A DNA stretch of 64,000 nt from Geothrix sp. (GCA_030681515.1 JAUXSE010000056.1:186001-250000); one strand, 5' to 3'; shown: positions 43,760-52,390, counted from the stretch's first letter. A program made the numbers and translations. The notes: a model not told the origin generated them from the letters alone.

Positions 43760-44827
43760 ATGAGCCCCGAGGAACTCATCACCCTGCTGGTCGGCACACC
43801 GAGCGTGTCCGGCGAGGAGGGCCCCCTGGCGGACCTGGTGCAGGATCTCCTGTCCACCCAGGGCTTCGAGGTCCAGCGCCAGGGAAACAACCTCTGGTGC
43901 GCCTTCGGGAAGAAGGGCGGGCCGCGGCTGCTGCTCAATTCCCACCTCGATACCGTGCCTCCCTGCGCGGGCTGGGAGGGCGACCCTTTCACGCCCCTCT
44001 GGCAGGGTTCGCGGCTCCAGGGCCTGGGCGCCAACGATGCCAAGGGCTGCGTGGCGGCCATCCTGCTCGCCGCCTTTGATCTCTCGAAGCAGAACCTCGA
44101 CGGCGAGGTGGTCGTGGCCCTCACGGCAGAGGAGGAAACGGGTGGCCAGGGCATCGCCACCATCCTGGATCAGCTCGGCCCCCTGGATGGCGCCGTGGTG
44201 GGCGAACCCACGGGCCTGCGCGTCTGCGCCGCCCAGCGGGGCCTGCTGGCGCTGAAATGCACCGCCCGGGGCCAGAGCGGCCATGTGGCCCACGCCCAGA
44301 TGCTGGGCACCGAGAACGCCATCCACAAAGCTGGCCGGGACATCACCCGCATCGCCGCCATGGACTTCCCCGCCCACCCCCTGCTGGGCTCCCAGAAGGC
44401 CCAGGTCACCCAGATCCAGGGCGGCCTGAGGCGCAACCAGGTGCCCGATGCCTGCGAGTTCTTCGTGGATCTCCGCACCGGTCCCGACCAGGATCACGAC
44501 GCCCTCGCGGCCGACTTCCAGCGGCGGCTGGAAAGCGAGGTCGCCATCCACTCCAAGCGCTACCTGCCCAAGGGCACGGATCCTTCCCATCCCATCGTCC
44601 GCGCCGCCCTCCAGGCCGCGGGCAAGGCCGGCCCCGTGGGTTCCGGAACCACGTCGGATTGGGCCTTCCTGGGCGATATCCCGGCGGTGAAGGCCGGCCC
44701 CGGCGACACCTTCCGCAGCCACGCGCCCAACGAATACCTCACCCTTCCCGAACTGGAAGCGGGAGTAGCCTTCTACGCCAACCTTGTGACAACGTTTTTC
44801 AAGATGCAGGTGCCCCATGAGGGTTGA
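43760..44827 (+). CDS. argE': M20-family deacetylase, probable acetylcitrulline deacetylase
   Basis: 355 residues, ArgE/DapE-type zinc amidohydrolase. Metal ligands appear in LLLNSHLDTVPP (His), LGANDAKGC (Asp), TAEEETGG (Glu pair) and VVGEPTG. The dimerisation domain is near residues 165-270. Because the carbamoyltransferase beside it is of the acetylornithine type, the most likely substrate is N-acetylcitrulline; acetylornithine or a lysine-pathway acyl intermediate are alternatives. ATG 43760 follows GGAAGGGG. Confidence 0.82.
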   Translation: MSPEELITLLVGTPSVSGEEGPLADLVQDLLSTQGFEVQRQGNNLWCAFGKKGGPRLLLNSHLDTVPPCAGWEGDPFTPLWQGSRLQGLGANDAKGCVAAILLAAFDLSKQNLDGEVVVALTAEEETGGQGIATILDQLGPLDGAVVGEPTGLRVCAAQRGLLALKCTARGQSGHVAHAQMLGTENAIHKAGRDITRIAAMDFPAHPLLGSQKAQVTQIQGGLRRNQVPDACEFFVDLRTGPDQDHDALAADFQRRLESEVAIHSKRYLPKGTDPSHPIVRAALQAAGKAGPVGSGTTSDWAFLGDIPAVKAGPGDTFRSHAPNEYLTLPELEAGVAFYANLVTTFFKMQVPHEG

Positions 44828-44843
44828 GACGGCTTCCAAAGAA

Positions 44844-45077
44844 GCTGGTCACGGAAGACACGGAAACGAGCAGGAAGGCAGGGAAAAGGACGGGGGCGTC
44901 CGCTCCAAAAGCACGGGCTGGATCCCAGGGGCGCCTGGGCTGCGCTTTTGGGACGCAGCTCAGGCGCCCCCGGGATCACTTCCGGCCACGCCGGAAGCCG
45001 CCTTCGGCGGGCCCGTGCGGCGAGCATCACGGCCCCTTCCGCGTCTTCCGTGGAATTCCGTGTCTTCCGTGACCAGC
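44844..45077 (+). repeat. Compound word-palindrome element, CACGGAAGA type with hairpin core
   Basis: The outer arms (44844-44865 and 45056-45077) are exact 22-bp complements containing GGTCACGGAAGACACGGAA. Inside lie a 24-bp near-perfect stem (around 44920-44976, arms starting GATCCCAGGGGCGCC), then CTTCCGGC-CAC-GCCGGAAG and CCGCCTTCGGCGG. The inner core is related, in opposite orientation, to the core of the element at 46573-46771. It lies between argE' and argH. Confidence 0.85.
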
Positions 45078-45097
45078 CAAGAACTCGAGGATTCCCG

Positions 45098-46459
45098 ATG
45101 ATCGAACCCATGCACGAACGGCTCTGGGCCAAGGACCTGCCCCTGGACGCGGCCATCCACCGCTTCACCGTGGGCGAGGATCCGGATACGGACCTGACCC
45201 TGCTGCCCTGGGATGCCCTGGGCAGCGCCGCCCACGCGAAGATGCTCGCCGCCACGGGCCTGCTCGATCCCTCCGATGCCACGGCCCTGATCCGCGGGCT
45301 GCAGCGCATCGCGAACCTGGCCCGGCAGAATGCCTTCCCCATTCCGCCCCACCTGGAGGACGGTCACACGGCCATCGAGGCGGATCTCACGCGCACCCTG
45401 GGCCCCGTCGGCGGGCGCATCCACCTGGGCCGTTCCCGCAACGATCAGGTGATCCTCGCCCTGCGCCTCTACCTGCGGGACGCGCTCCTGCGCCTGGGCC
45501 TGCGGGTGGCGGATCTGGCCGAGGGCTTCCTGGCCTTCGCCCGCGCCCACCAGGACGCGCCGCTGCCGGGCTACACGCACCTGCGCCGGGCCATGCCCAG
45601 CACCTTCGGCCTATGGGCGGCCGCCTTCGCCGAGGGCCTGCTGGAGGAGCTCGAAGCCCTGCAGGGGGTCTACGGCCGCCTGGATCGCTGCCCGCTGGGA
45701 TCCGCCGCGGGCTTCGGCGTGCCCCTGCCCATTGATCGCGGACTCACCGCGAAGCTGCTCGGCTTTTCGAAGGTCCAGCGCAGCCCCGTGGATGTGCAGA
45801 ACAGCCGGGGCCGCCATGAAACCGCCGTCCTCCAGTGGGCCGCCTCCGCGGGTGGCGTGCTGGAGAAATTCCTGTGGGATGTCTCCCTCTACACCACGGA
45901 AGAGTTCGGCTTTCTCGGACTGCCGGACGCCTTCACCACCGGTTCGAGCATCATGCCCCAGAAGAAGAACCCGGATGTGGTGGAGCTGGCCCGGGGCCGC
46001 TGCCGGGAGCTGCGGGGCGCCGCGGGCCTCGTCGAGCACATCGCCACGGGCCTGCCCTCCAGCTACCACCGGGATCTGCAGCTGCTGAAGAAGCCCCTCA
46101 TCGCCGCCCTGCGCAGCGCCGATGATCTCTTCGCCGTGCTGAAGCCCCTGCTGCCGGCCCTTCAGGTGCAGGCCGAAGCCGCCGCGGCGGCCGCCAGCGA
46201 TGACCTCTACGCCGCCCACCAGGCCTATGTCTACGTGCGGTCGGGCCTGCCCTTCCGCGAGGCCTACCGGAAGGTCGCCCAGGAGATCCAGGACGGCACC
46301 TTCGCCCCGGATCGCGCCGCCCTCACCGCCACCCACCTCGGCGGCGCCGGGAATCTGGGCCTGGACGACCTTGCTTCCGAACTCGCGGACGCTCGCACCT
46401 GGATCGAAACCAAGCGGGACATCCACGCCCAGGCGGAGGCGGCGTTGTGGGCGAACTGA
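45098..46459 (+). CDS. argH: Argininosuccinate lyase
   Basis: 453 residues. It cleaves argininosuccinate to arginine and fumarate. Family signature GSSIMPQKKNPDVVELARGR (fumarase/aspartase superfamily), with GRSRNDQV, SPVDVQNSRGRHE and YTHLRRAMPSTFG also seen. ATG 45098 has GAGG 8 nt upstream. Last enzyme of the pathway, encoded before argG. Confidence 0.95.
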   Translation: MIEPMHERLWAKDLPLDAAIHRFTVGEDPDTDLTLLPWDALGSAAHAKMLAATGLLDPSDATALIRGLQRIANLARQNAFPIPPHLEDGHTAIEADLTRTLGPVGGRIHLGRSRNDQVILALRLYLRDALLRLGLRVADLAEGFLAFARAHQDAPLPGYTHLRRAMPSTFGLWAAAFAEGLLEELEALQGVYGRLDRCPLGSAAGFGVPLPIDRGLTAKLLGFSKVQRSPVDVQNSRGRHETAVLQWAASAGGVLEKFLWDVSLYTTEEFGFLGLPDAFTTGSSIMPQKKNPDVVELARGRCRELRGAAGLVEHIATGLPSSYHRDLQLLKKPLIAALRSADDLFAVLKPLLPALQVQAEAAAAAASDDLYAAHQAYVYVRSGLPFREAYRKVAQEIQDGTFAPDRAALTATHLGGAGNLGLDDLASELADARTWIETKRDIHAQAEAALWAN

Positions 46460-46473
46460 CAACTGCTCACCCC

Positions 46474-46531
46474 CAAGACACCAGGAACGGCAAAAGCTGG
46501 TGTCTTTGCTTTTCTTGGTCTCTTGGTGTCT
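46474..46531 (+). repeat. Word-palindrome element, AAGACACCA type
   Basis: The left arm (46474-46497, CAAGACACCAGGAACGGCAA...) pairs imperfectly with 46508-46531 (reading GCTTTTCTTGGTCTCTTGGT...). GGTGTCTT recurs on the right side. It lies right after argH. Confidence 0.6.
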
Positions 46532-46572
46532 CTCCTGAAAACCCGCCCCTAAAAAAAGCAAAAGCATGAAGC

Positions 46573-46771
46573 CGGTGATCTACGGTGATGACGGTGATAA
46601 AGAATCGATGTGTCCCGCGTGGGCCCGCCTTCGGCGGCTTCCGGCCAAGCCGGAAGTCACCCAGGGGCATCGCCGCCGCGCCCCTAAAAAGGCACGGAGA
46701 CGGTGCCCCTGGGTGCAGCCCATGCTGCGTGGCAAACGGCCCCATCACCGTGAATCACCGTCCATCCCCGG
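46573..46771 (+). repeat. Compound word-palindrome element, ACGGTGAT type with hairpin core
   Basis: The left arm (46573-46598) has ACGGTGAT words; the right arm (46744-46771) has ATCACCGT words. Between them: CCGCCTTCGGCGG (46625-46637), CTTCCGGC-CAA-GCCGGAAG (46638-46656) and the 12-bp stem CACCCAGGGGCA/TGCCCCTGGGTG (46658-46669 and 46704-46715). The same three hairpins occur in the 44.8-45.1 kb element in reverse. It fills the argH-argG gap of about 400 bp, which holds no gene. Confidence 0.8.
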
Positions 46772-46862
46772 CTAAATGCAGTTCTTCCTTTTCATATCAA
46801 CCCAGGCGAGGACACGCCGGCATGGGATCTCGGTGGTTCAGCATTTTCTTGAAAGGCCTCCC

Positions 46863-48050
46863 ATGAGCCAGCTCGCCGTCCTCGCCTTTTCCGGCGGCCT
46901 CGACACCTCCTTCTGTGTGCTCTACCTCAGGGAGCAGGGCTACGAGGTGGCCACGGTCACGGTGAACACCGGCGGCTTCTCGCCGGAGGAACTGGCCCGC
47001 ATCGAGACCGCCTCGCCGAAGCTGGGCGCCCTCAGCCACACCACGGTGGATGCCCGGGCCGGGCTCTTCGAGGGCTACCTGCGCTACCTGGTCTACGGCA
47101 ACGTGCTGCGCGGCCAGCTGTACCCGCTGTCCGTATCCGCCGAACGGGTCTGCCAGGCCCGGGCCGTGGCGGAACTGGCCAAGGACATGAAGGCCGATGC
47201 CATCGCCCACGGCTCCACCGGCGCGGGCAACGATCAGGTGCGCTTCGACGTGGCCTTCCGGGCCCTGGCGCCGGAGCTGGCGATCCTCACGCCCATCCGC
47301 GATCTGGGCCTGTCCCGGGCCGAGGAGCTGGCCTACTGCGCCCAGCGCGGCGTGGTGTTCCCCGAGAAGACCCAGGACTACTCCATCAACGAAGGCATGT
47401 GGGGCACCAGCGTCGGGGGGCGCGAAACCCTGGATGCCTGGGCCACCCTGCCCGAAGCCGTCTTCCCGGGCGGCGTCATCGGCGGGGTGGCCCCGAGGAC
47501 GGTGGTGATCAGCTTCGATGCGGGCGTGCCCGTGGCGTTGGACGGCAATGCCATGGATCCCGTCACCCTCATCGCCCGGCTCAACGACCTCGGCCGCCCC
47601 TACGGCATCGGGCGGGGCGTGCACCTGGGCGATACCATCCTGGGCATCAAGGGCCGGGTCGGCTTCGAAGCCCCCGCGGCGCACCTGCTCATCGGCGCCC
47701 ACCGGGAGCTGGAGAAGCTCGTCCTCAGCGGCAAGCAGCTCTTCTGGAAGGAGTCCCTGGGCAACCTCTATGGCAGCCTGCTCCACGAGGGCCATTTCTT
47801 CGATCCCCTGGCCCGCGATCTCGAAGCCTTCCTGGAATCCAGCCAGGACCGCGTCCGGGGCGAGGTGCGCCTCACCCTGCACCCGAGGGCCTTCGTGGTG
47901 GAGGGCGTGCAATCCCCCTACTCCCTGATGGACCCCCGCATCGCCACCTACGGCGAAGCCAATAACCTCTGGACCGGCGCCGAAGCCGCGGGCTTCGCGA
48001 AGATCTTCGGCGTCCAGCAAACCCTGACTCTCAAAGCCAAGTCCAACTGA
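46863..48050 (+). CDS. argG: Argininosuccinate synthase
   Basis: 395 residues. It ligates citrulline and aspartate using ATP. N-terminal PP-loop LAFSGGLDTSFCVLYLREQGYEV, then HGSTGAGNDQVRFD, LGLSRAEELAY and YSINEGMWGTSVGG. ATG 46863 gives the family start; the longer frame to 46776 runs into the repeat element. Confidence 0.95.
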   Translation: MSQLAVLAFSGGLDTSFCVLYLREQGYEVATVTVNTGGFSPEELARIETASPKLGALSHTTVDARAGLFEGYLRYLVYGNVLRGQLYPLSVSAERVCQARAVAELAKDMKADAIAHGSTGAGNDQVRFDVAFRALAPELAILTPIRDLGLSRAEELAYCAQRGVVFPEKTQDYSINEGMWGTSVGGRETLDAWATLPEAVFPGGVIGGVAPRTVVISFDAGVPVALDGNAMDPVTLIARLNDLGRPYGIGRGVHLGDTILGIKGRVGFEAPAAHLLIGAHRELEKLVLSGKQLFWKESLGNLYGSLLHEGHFFDPLARDLEAFLESSQDRVRGEVRLTLHPRAFVVEGVQSPYSLMDPRIATYGEANNLWTGAEAAGFAKIFGVQQTLTLKAKSN

Positions 48051-48066
48051 TCGCCCCGAGGAACCC

Positions 48067-49119
48067 ATGCGCATCCACGTCGACAAGCTCGCCTCGGTCA
48101 CCCGCAACCTGCGGCTGGGCCGCACGCTCACCCTCTCCAGCGAGATCCTGCTGGAAGAAGGCTCCGTCATCGCCTGCCGGGTGAAGGGCGAGAAGACCTC
48201 GTACAACCAGCTGGAGGATCCCCACGGCCGCATGAGCACGCTGCACGACGGGGACATCCTCGTGGGCGCCCTGGGCCACCGCAACGCCCTCCAGGGCTAC
48301 GAGGGCGTCATGCCCAAGGCCCTGAAGCCCGGCGACACGGTGAACCTGCTGAACATGGGCGGCGTCCTGGGCCAGTGCCTCTCCCACAATCCCGATGTGG
48401 GCAAGCCCTTCGAGTTGGAGGTGCTGGGCCAGGTGCTGGTCTTCCCCGAATTCCAGTCCCGAGCGGGCCAGCCCGCCCACATCCGCATGGGAGCCCTCAA
48501 GGGCACGGGCCTCGCGCCCCACTGCCCCGTGGTCTACGTGGCGGGCACCTGCATGAACGCGGGCAAGACCGCCGCCGCCTGCGCCGCCATCCGCCAACTC
48601 AGCCGCGCGGGCTACCGGGTGGGTGCCTGCAAGCTCACGGGCGTGTCGCTCATGCGCGATGCCCTCGCGATGAAGGATTACGGGGCTGAATTGGCCCTGG
48701 ATTTCACGGACGCGGGCATCGTCTGCACGGACGCGGGCAGCGCCGCCGGCGTGTCGCGCATCATCTTCTCGGAGCTGGCGGCCCACGGGGTGGACATCAT
48801 CGTGGCCGAGACCGGCGATGGCATCATGGGCGAGTACGGCGTGCAGGCCATCCTGTCAGATCCCGATCTGAAGGCCCTGAGCGGTGCGTTCATCCTCTGC
48901 GCCAACGACCCCGTGGGTGCCGCCGGCGGCGTGGCCAATCTGAAGGCGGTCTATGGCATCCAGCCCGATCTCATCGCGGGGCCCGCCACGGACAACCGCG
49001 TGGGCGAACGCTTCGTGGCCACCCTGGGCCTTCCCGCCCGCAACGCCCGCGCCGACGCCGAAGCCCTCGGCCAGTTCGTGCTGGGCCTCGTTGAACCCAA
49101 GATCGCGGCCAAGGTCTAA
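48067..49119 (+). CDS. P-loop protein of the DUF1611/DgcN-like group inside the arg operon
   Basis: 350 residues, 16 bp after argG with GAGGAA upstream. The N-terminal domain (1-150) is beta-rich. A P-loop GTCMNAGKT lies at 160-168, followed by KLTGVSLMRDALAMKDYGAE, ALDFTDAGIVCTDAG (211-224) and VAETGDGIMGEYGV (246-259). This order resembles DUF1611/DgcN proteins, one of which was reported as a D-glutamate N-acetyltransferase. No argA or argJ is in the window, and argB lacks an acetyltransferase domain, so this could make N-acetylglutamate. That is a hypothesis; the family call itself is by motif order only. Confidence 0.6.
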   Translation: MRIHVDKLASVTRNLRLGRTLTLSSEILLEEGSVIACRVKGEKTSYNQLEDPHGRMSTLHDGDILVGALGHRNALQGYEGVMPKALKPGDTVNLLNMGGVLGQCLSHNPDVGKPFELEVLGQVLVFPEFQSRAGQPAHIRMGALKGTGLAPHCPVVYVAGTCMNAGKTAAACAAIRQLSRAGYRVGACKLTGVSLMRDALAMKDYGAELALDFTDAGIVCTDAGSAAGVSRIIFSELAAHGVDIIVAETGDGIMGEYGVQAILSDPDLKALSGAFILCANDPVGAAGGVANLKAVYGIQPDLIAGPATDNRVGERFVATLGLPARNARADAEALGQFVLGLVEPKIAAKV

Positions 49120-49128
49120 ATGATCGGG

Positions 49129-49207
49129 TCCACAGATTCCACAGATTTCACAGATTCAAAAGCCGGTGTCTGACTTTCAATCTGTGTGAATCTGTGAAAT
49201 CTGTGGA
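49129..49207 (+). repeat. Word-palindrome element, CACAGATT type
   Basis: The left arm (49129-49158) is made of TCCACAGATT, CCACAGATT, TCACAGATTCA; the right arm (49177-49207) is the complement with AATCTGTG words. It fills the gap before argC. Confidence 0.8.
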
Positions 49208-49232
49208 TAGATGTTTTTCTCTGTGAGCCCTT

Positions 49233-50231
49233 ATGAAATCAGTGGATGTCTTGATCCTTGGCGCGTCCGGCTACGGCGGAGGGGAGCTGCTGCGCTGGCT
49301 CTCGACCCATCCGGCGGTGAAGACGCTGCGCGGCACGGCCCGCAGCCACGCGGGCAAGCCCTTTCATGCCCAGCATCCGAACCTGCGGGGGCTGGTGGAA
49401 GGCACCTTCGAGGCCGCGCCCGACTGGACGGCCCTGGCCCAGAGCGAGGCGCCCGTGGTGTTCGCGGCCCTGCCGCATGGTGAGTTCGCGAAGCAGTGGC
49501 CCGACTACCAGGTCGAATGGAGCCGGCTGGGACTCACGGACAAGCTCACCGTCATTGACCTCTCCGCGGACTTCCGCCTGGATCCCGCCTGGATCTACGG
49601 CCTGGTGGACTGGCAGCCCGAGCGCATGCGCGGCGCCAGGCGCATCGCCAACCCCGGCTGCTTCGCCACGGCCCTGCAGCTGGCCCTGCTGCCGCTCGCC
49701 GAATGGAAGCCCGCCTTCGTGGCCGTCACCGCGGCGACAGGCTCCTCGGGCTCCGGGGCCACGCCCTCGGACACCACCCATCATCCCACCCGGGCGAATG
49801 ACTTCCGGGCCTACAAGATGCTCGGCCATCCGCACGAAGCCGAGGTGCTGCGCACCCTGGCCAGCGCCGGCTGGGAGGCGCCCCTCAGTTTCGTGCCCCA
49901 GAGCGCGCCCATGGTGCGCGGGCTCTTCACCACGGCTCAATTCCCGCTGGGCGCGGGAATTGAGGTAGGGGCCCTGCGGGCCCACTACGAAATTTTCTAC
50001 AAGGATCGTTTCTTCGTGCGCATGGTGGACGGCAGCCCCAGGGTGGCTGCCACCACCGGCAGCGCCTTCGCGGATATCGGTGTGGCGGCGCGCCACGGCC
50101 ACGGCGCCGTCATGGTCGCCCTCGATAACCTCGGCAAGGGCATGGCCACCCAGGCCGTGCAGAACCTCAATCTGGCGCTGGGACTGCCGGAGTGGACGGG
50201 GCTGAAGGTGGCCGCAGGCTATCCGGGCTGA
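49233..50231 (+). CDS. argC: N-acetyl-gamma-glutamyl-phosphate reductase
   Basis: 332 residues. It reduces acetylglutamyl phosphate to the semialdehyde with NADPH. The Rossmann GASGYGGGELLRWL, the catalytic cysteine in IANPGCFATALQLALLPL and the ATGSSGSG segment are all present, along with HHPTRANDFRAYKMLGHPHEAE. It is the last gene of the arg cluster, with a weak ribosome-binding site. Confidence 0.95.
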   Translation: MKSVDVLILGASGYGGGELLRWLSTHPAVKTLRGTARSHAGKPFHAQHPNLRGLVEGTFEAAPDWTALAQSEAPVVFAALPHGEFAKQWPDYQVEWSRLGLTDKLTVIDLSADFRLDPAWIYGLVDWQPERMRGARRIANPGCFATALQLALLPLAEWKPAFVAVTAATGSSGSGATPSDTTHHPTRANDFRAYKMLGHPHEAEVLRTLASAGWEAPLSFVPQSAPMVRGLFTTAQFPLGAGIEVGALRAHYEIFYKDRFFVRMVDGSPRVAATTGSAFADIGVAARHGHGAVMVALDNLGKGMATQAVQNLNLALGLPEWTGLKVAAGYPG

Positions 50232-50257
50232 GGATTGTACAGGTGCCACCCCGGTCA

Positions 50258-50815
50258 TCAGCCAGGCACAGGGTCCACATCCTCACCCAGAGGCACGCGG
50301 ATCATCCCGCCCAGCATCACCAACATCGAACCCCATTCCACGCGGGAAACCGTCTGATAGATGCCATTTGTACCCAACTGAAGCAACTCCGCGCGGCGTT
50401 CCTCGGGATACACGATGACGTACTCCGGCACGCCAGCGGCCTCGTACAGCCAGCGCTTGGTCGTGAGATCCTTACGCTCCGTGCCGGGACTCAGGATTTC
50501 CACCACCAGATCGGGCGCGCCTTCAATGCCACGAGGACTCTTCTTCGCAGGGTCACAAATCACCACCAGATCCGGCTGGACGACCCCAGACAATAGGAAG
50601 ACATCCACGGGCGCCGTAAACACTTCGCATTCTCCGCCCCCGGTCTTGCGGCGGGCCCCCTCCAAGGCATTGAAGATGGCCGCATGCAAGCGGCCATTCA
50701 CGCGTTGGTGCTCCAGGTTGGGGGCTGCCGTCATATCATAGGCGATCCCCTGGATCAACTCCCAGCGCCCATCCCAGACCTTCCAATCCTCCAGGGTGTA
50801 ACCCGGGTGTTTCAC
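50258..50815 (-). CDS. Uma2-family (DUF820) restriction-endonuclease-fold protein
   Basis: 185 residues with the Uma2 pattern: YTLEDWKVWDGRWELIQGIAYDM, VVQPDLVVICDP, PDLVVEILSPGTERKDLTTKRWLYEAAGVPEYVIVYPEE. The PD-(D/E)xK-like fold has Asp and Glu-x-Leu-Ser as expected, but its substrate is unknown; the family is common in accessory regions. GTG 50815 has AGGGGG 9 nt upstream; a TTG at 50824 would add three residues. Confidence 0.85.
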   Translation of the reverse strand: MKHPGYTLEDWKVWDGRWELIQGIAYDMTAAPNLEHQRVNGRLHAAIFNALEGARRKTGGGECEVFTAPVDVFLLSGVVQPDLVVICDPAKKSPRGIEGAPDLVVEILSPGTERKDLTTKRWLYEAAGVPEYVIVYPEERRAELLQLGTNGIYQTVSRVEWGSMLVMLGGMIRVPLGEDVDPVPG

Positions 50816-50964
50816 GTCTGGCAACCCCCTGACTGCCTCCGATGCTGCGACAGGTCACCAGAATACCCCCGCCTCCCTTGGATACCTGCGGCTTTCACGC
50901 CCGGGACTGCTCATCCACAGGATTCCCGGTTGTGGGATCATGATTCCCCTTCCCCGGAGCATCC

Positions 50965-52341
50965 ATGAATCCATCCCTTCTCACCCGCGAGGCCCTGGGC
51001 CAGTTCGCCAGCGAAAGCCGCGCGGCCTTCGAGGCGGAGCTGAAGACCCTGGTGGAGATTCCCTCCGTCAGTGCCGATCCGGCCCACCAGGGCGATGTGC
51101 GGCGCGTGGCCGAAGCGGCCCGGGCACTCTTCGAGCGGCACGGCGGCAAGGCCGAGATCCTGGAGACCAGCGGCAACCCGCTCGTCCACGGCTGGTTCGG
51201 CGAGGATCCCAGCCTGCCCACCATCACGGTCTACAACCACATGGACGTGCAGCCCGCCAATGAACCCGAGTGGACGGCGGAGCCCTTCACCTTCGTGGTG
51301 GACGGGGATACCTACCGGGGCCGCGGCAGCACGGACGACAAGGGCCCGGCGGTGACGGCCTTCTTCGGCGCCCTGGCGGCCCGGCGCGCGGGTGTGCCCC
51401 TCAACATCCACTTCCTGTGGGAGACCGAAGAGGAGATCGGCTCGCCCAGCTTCGCGGGGGGCCTGAACCGCCACAAGGACCGCTTCCGCACGGACGCCAT
51501 CGTGGTGAGCGATACGGTCTGGATCACCCGGGGCAAGCCCAGCACCCCCGCGGGCCTGCGGGGCCTCAAGGGCTTCCGCCTGACCCTGGAGACCGCCGAT
51601 CACGATCTGCACAGCGGCGTGGTGGGCGGCGCGGCGCGCAACCCGCTCGCCGAGCTCATCAAGGTAGTCGCCGCCATGATGGATGGCGAAACCGGCAAGG
51701 TGAAGATCCCGGGCTTCTACGACGAGGTGGTGAAGCCCTCCAAGAAGGAACTCGATGAGTGGGCCCACGCGGGCTTCAGCGTGGAGACCTTCAAGAAGGA
51801 CCACATGATCACCGGCATGCGCACCGAGGATCCCATGAAGGTCATGAAGCGCGTGTGGGGCCGGCCCACCATGGAAGTGCATGGCGTGGTCGGCGGCTAC
51901 ACGGGGCCTGGCATCAAGAGCGCCGTGCCGCCCCGGGCCGAGGTCAAGCTGAGCTGCCGCCTGGTGCCGGACATGGACGAGGTCAAGACCATCGGCCGCA
52001 TCCGGGCCTTCGTGAACGAACACTTCCCCGATGTGCAGTTCCACGAGGAGCACGGCCTGGCGCCCTTCAAGGGCCACGTCACCGGCCCCTACGCCGAGGC
52101 CATCAAGGACGCCTACCAGTTCGCCTTCAACGCGCCCTGCTCCTTCACCCGCGAAGGCGGCAGCATCGGCGCCGTGAAGACCATGGAGGACATCCTGGGC
52201 TGCGAAGTCTTCTTCCTGGGCCTGAGCCTCCCCAGCCACGGCTACCACGCCCCCAACGAGAACTACGACTGGGAGCAGGCCGGGGGCGGCATCGCGGCGT
52301 TTGCCCACTATTTCGAGACGGTGAGTGGGATCAAGAGCTGA
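50965..52341 (+). CDS. M20-family dipeptidase/carboxypeptidase
   Basis: 458 residues. Zinc-binding motifs of M20 peptidases: ITVYNHMDVQPANEP, GRGSTDDKGPAVTAF, LWETEEEIGSPSF and VVSDTVW; the C-terminal His is in GYHAPNENYDW. The length and the SFTREGGSIGAV motif match cytosolic dipeptidases (carnosinase-like). No signal peptide. Confidence 0.9.
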   Translation: MNPSLLTREALGQFASESRAAFEAELKTLVEIPSVSADPAHQGDVRRVAEAARALFERHGGKAEILETSGNPLVHGWFGEDPSLPTITVYNHMDVQPANEPEWTAEPFTFVVDGDTYRGRGSTDDKGPAVTAFFGALAARRAGVPLNIHFLWETEEEIGSPSFAGGLNRHKDRFRTDAIVVSDTVWITRGKPSTPAGLRGLKGFRLTLETADHDLHSGVVGGAARNPLAELIKVVAAMMDGETGKVKIPGFYDEVVKPSKKELDEWAHAGFSVETFKKDHMITGMRTEDPMKVMKRVWGRPTMEVHGVVGGYTGPGIKSAVPPRAEVKLSCRLVPDMDEVKTIGRIRAFVNEHFPDVQFHEEHGLAPFKGHVTGPYAEAIKDAYQFAFNAPCSFTREGGSIGAVKTMEDILGCEVFFLGLSLPSHGYHAPNENYDWEQAGGGIAAFAHYFETVSGIKS

Positions 52342-52354
52342 GGTCGGTTCCCTG

Positions 52355-52390
52355 CGCAGAAACGCCGGCCCGAGGGCCGGCGTTTCTGCG
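52355..52390 (+). terminator. 17-bp perfect bidirectional stem-loop
   Basis: CGCAGAAACGCCGGCCC and its complement enclose the loop GA. It ends exactly at the last base before the SDR stop codon (52391-52393), serving both convergent genes. Confidence 0.85.

Noticed and set aside
44828-45097. Coding potential between argE' and argH
   Set aside because: The open frames arise from the palindromic element; no start site or family.
42593-49207. CRISPR array in the arg gaps
   Set aside because: Repeats are short words forming palindromes, with no regular spacer-repeat alternation and no cas genes.
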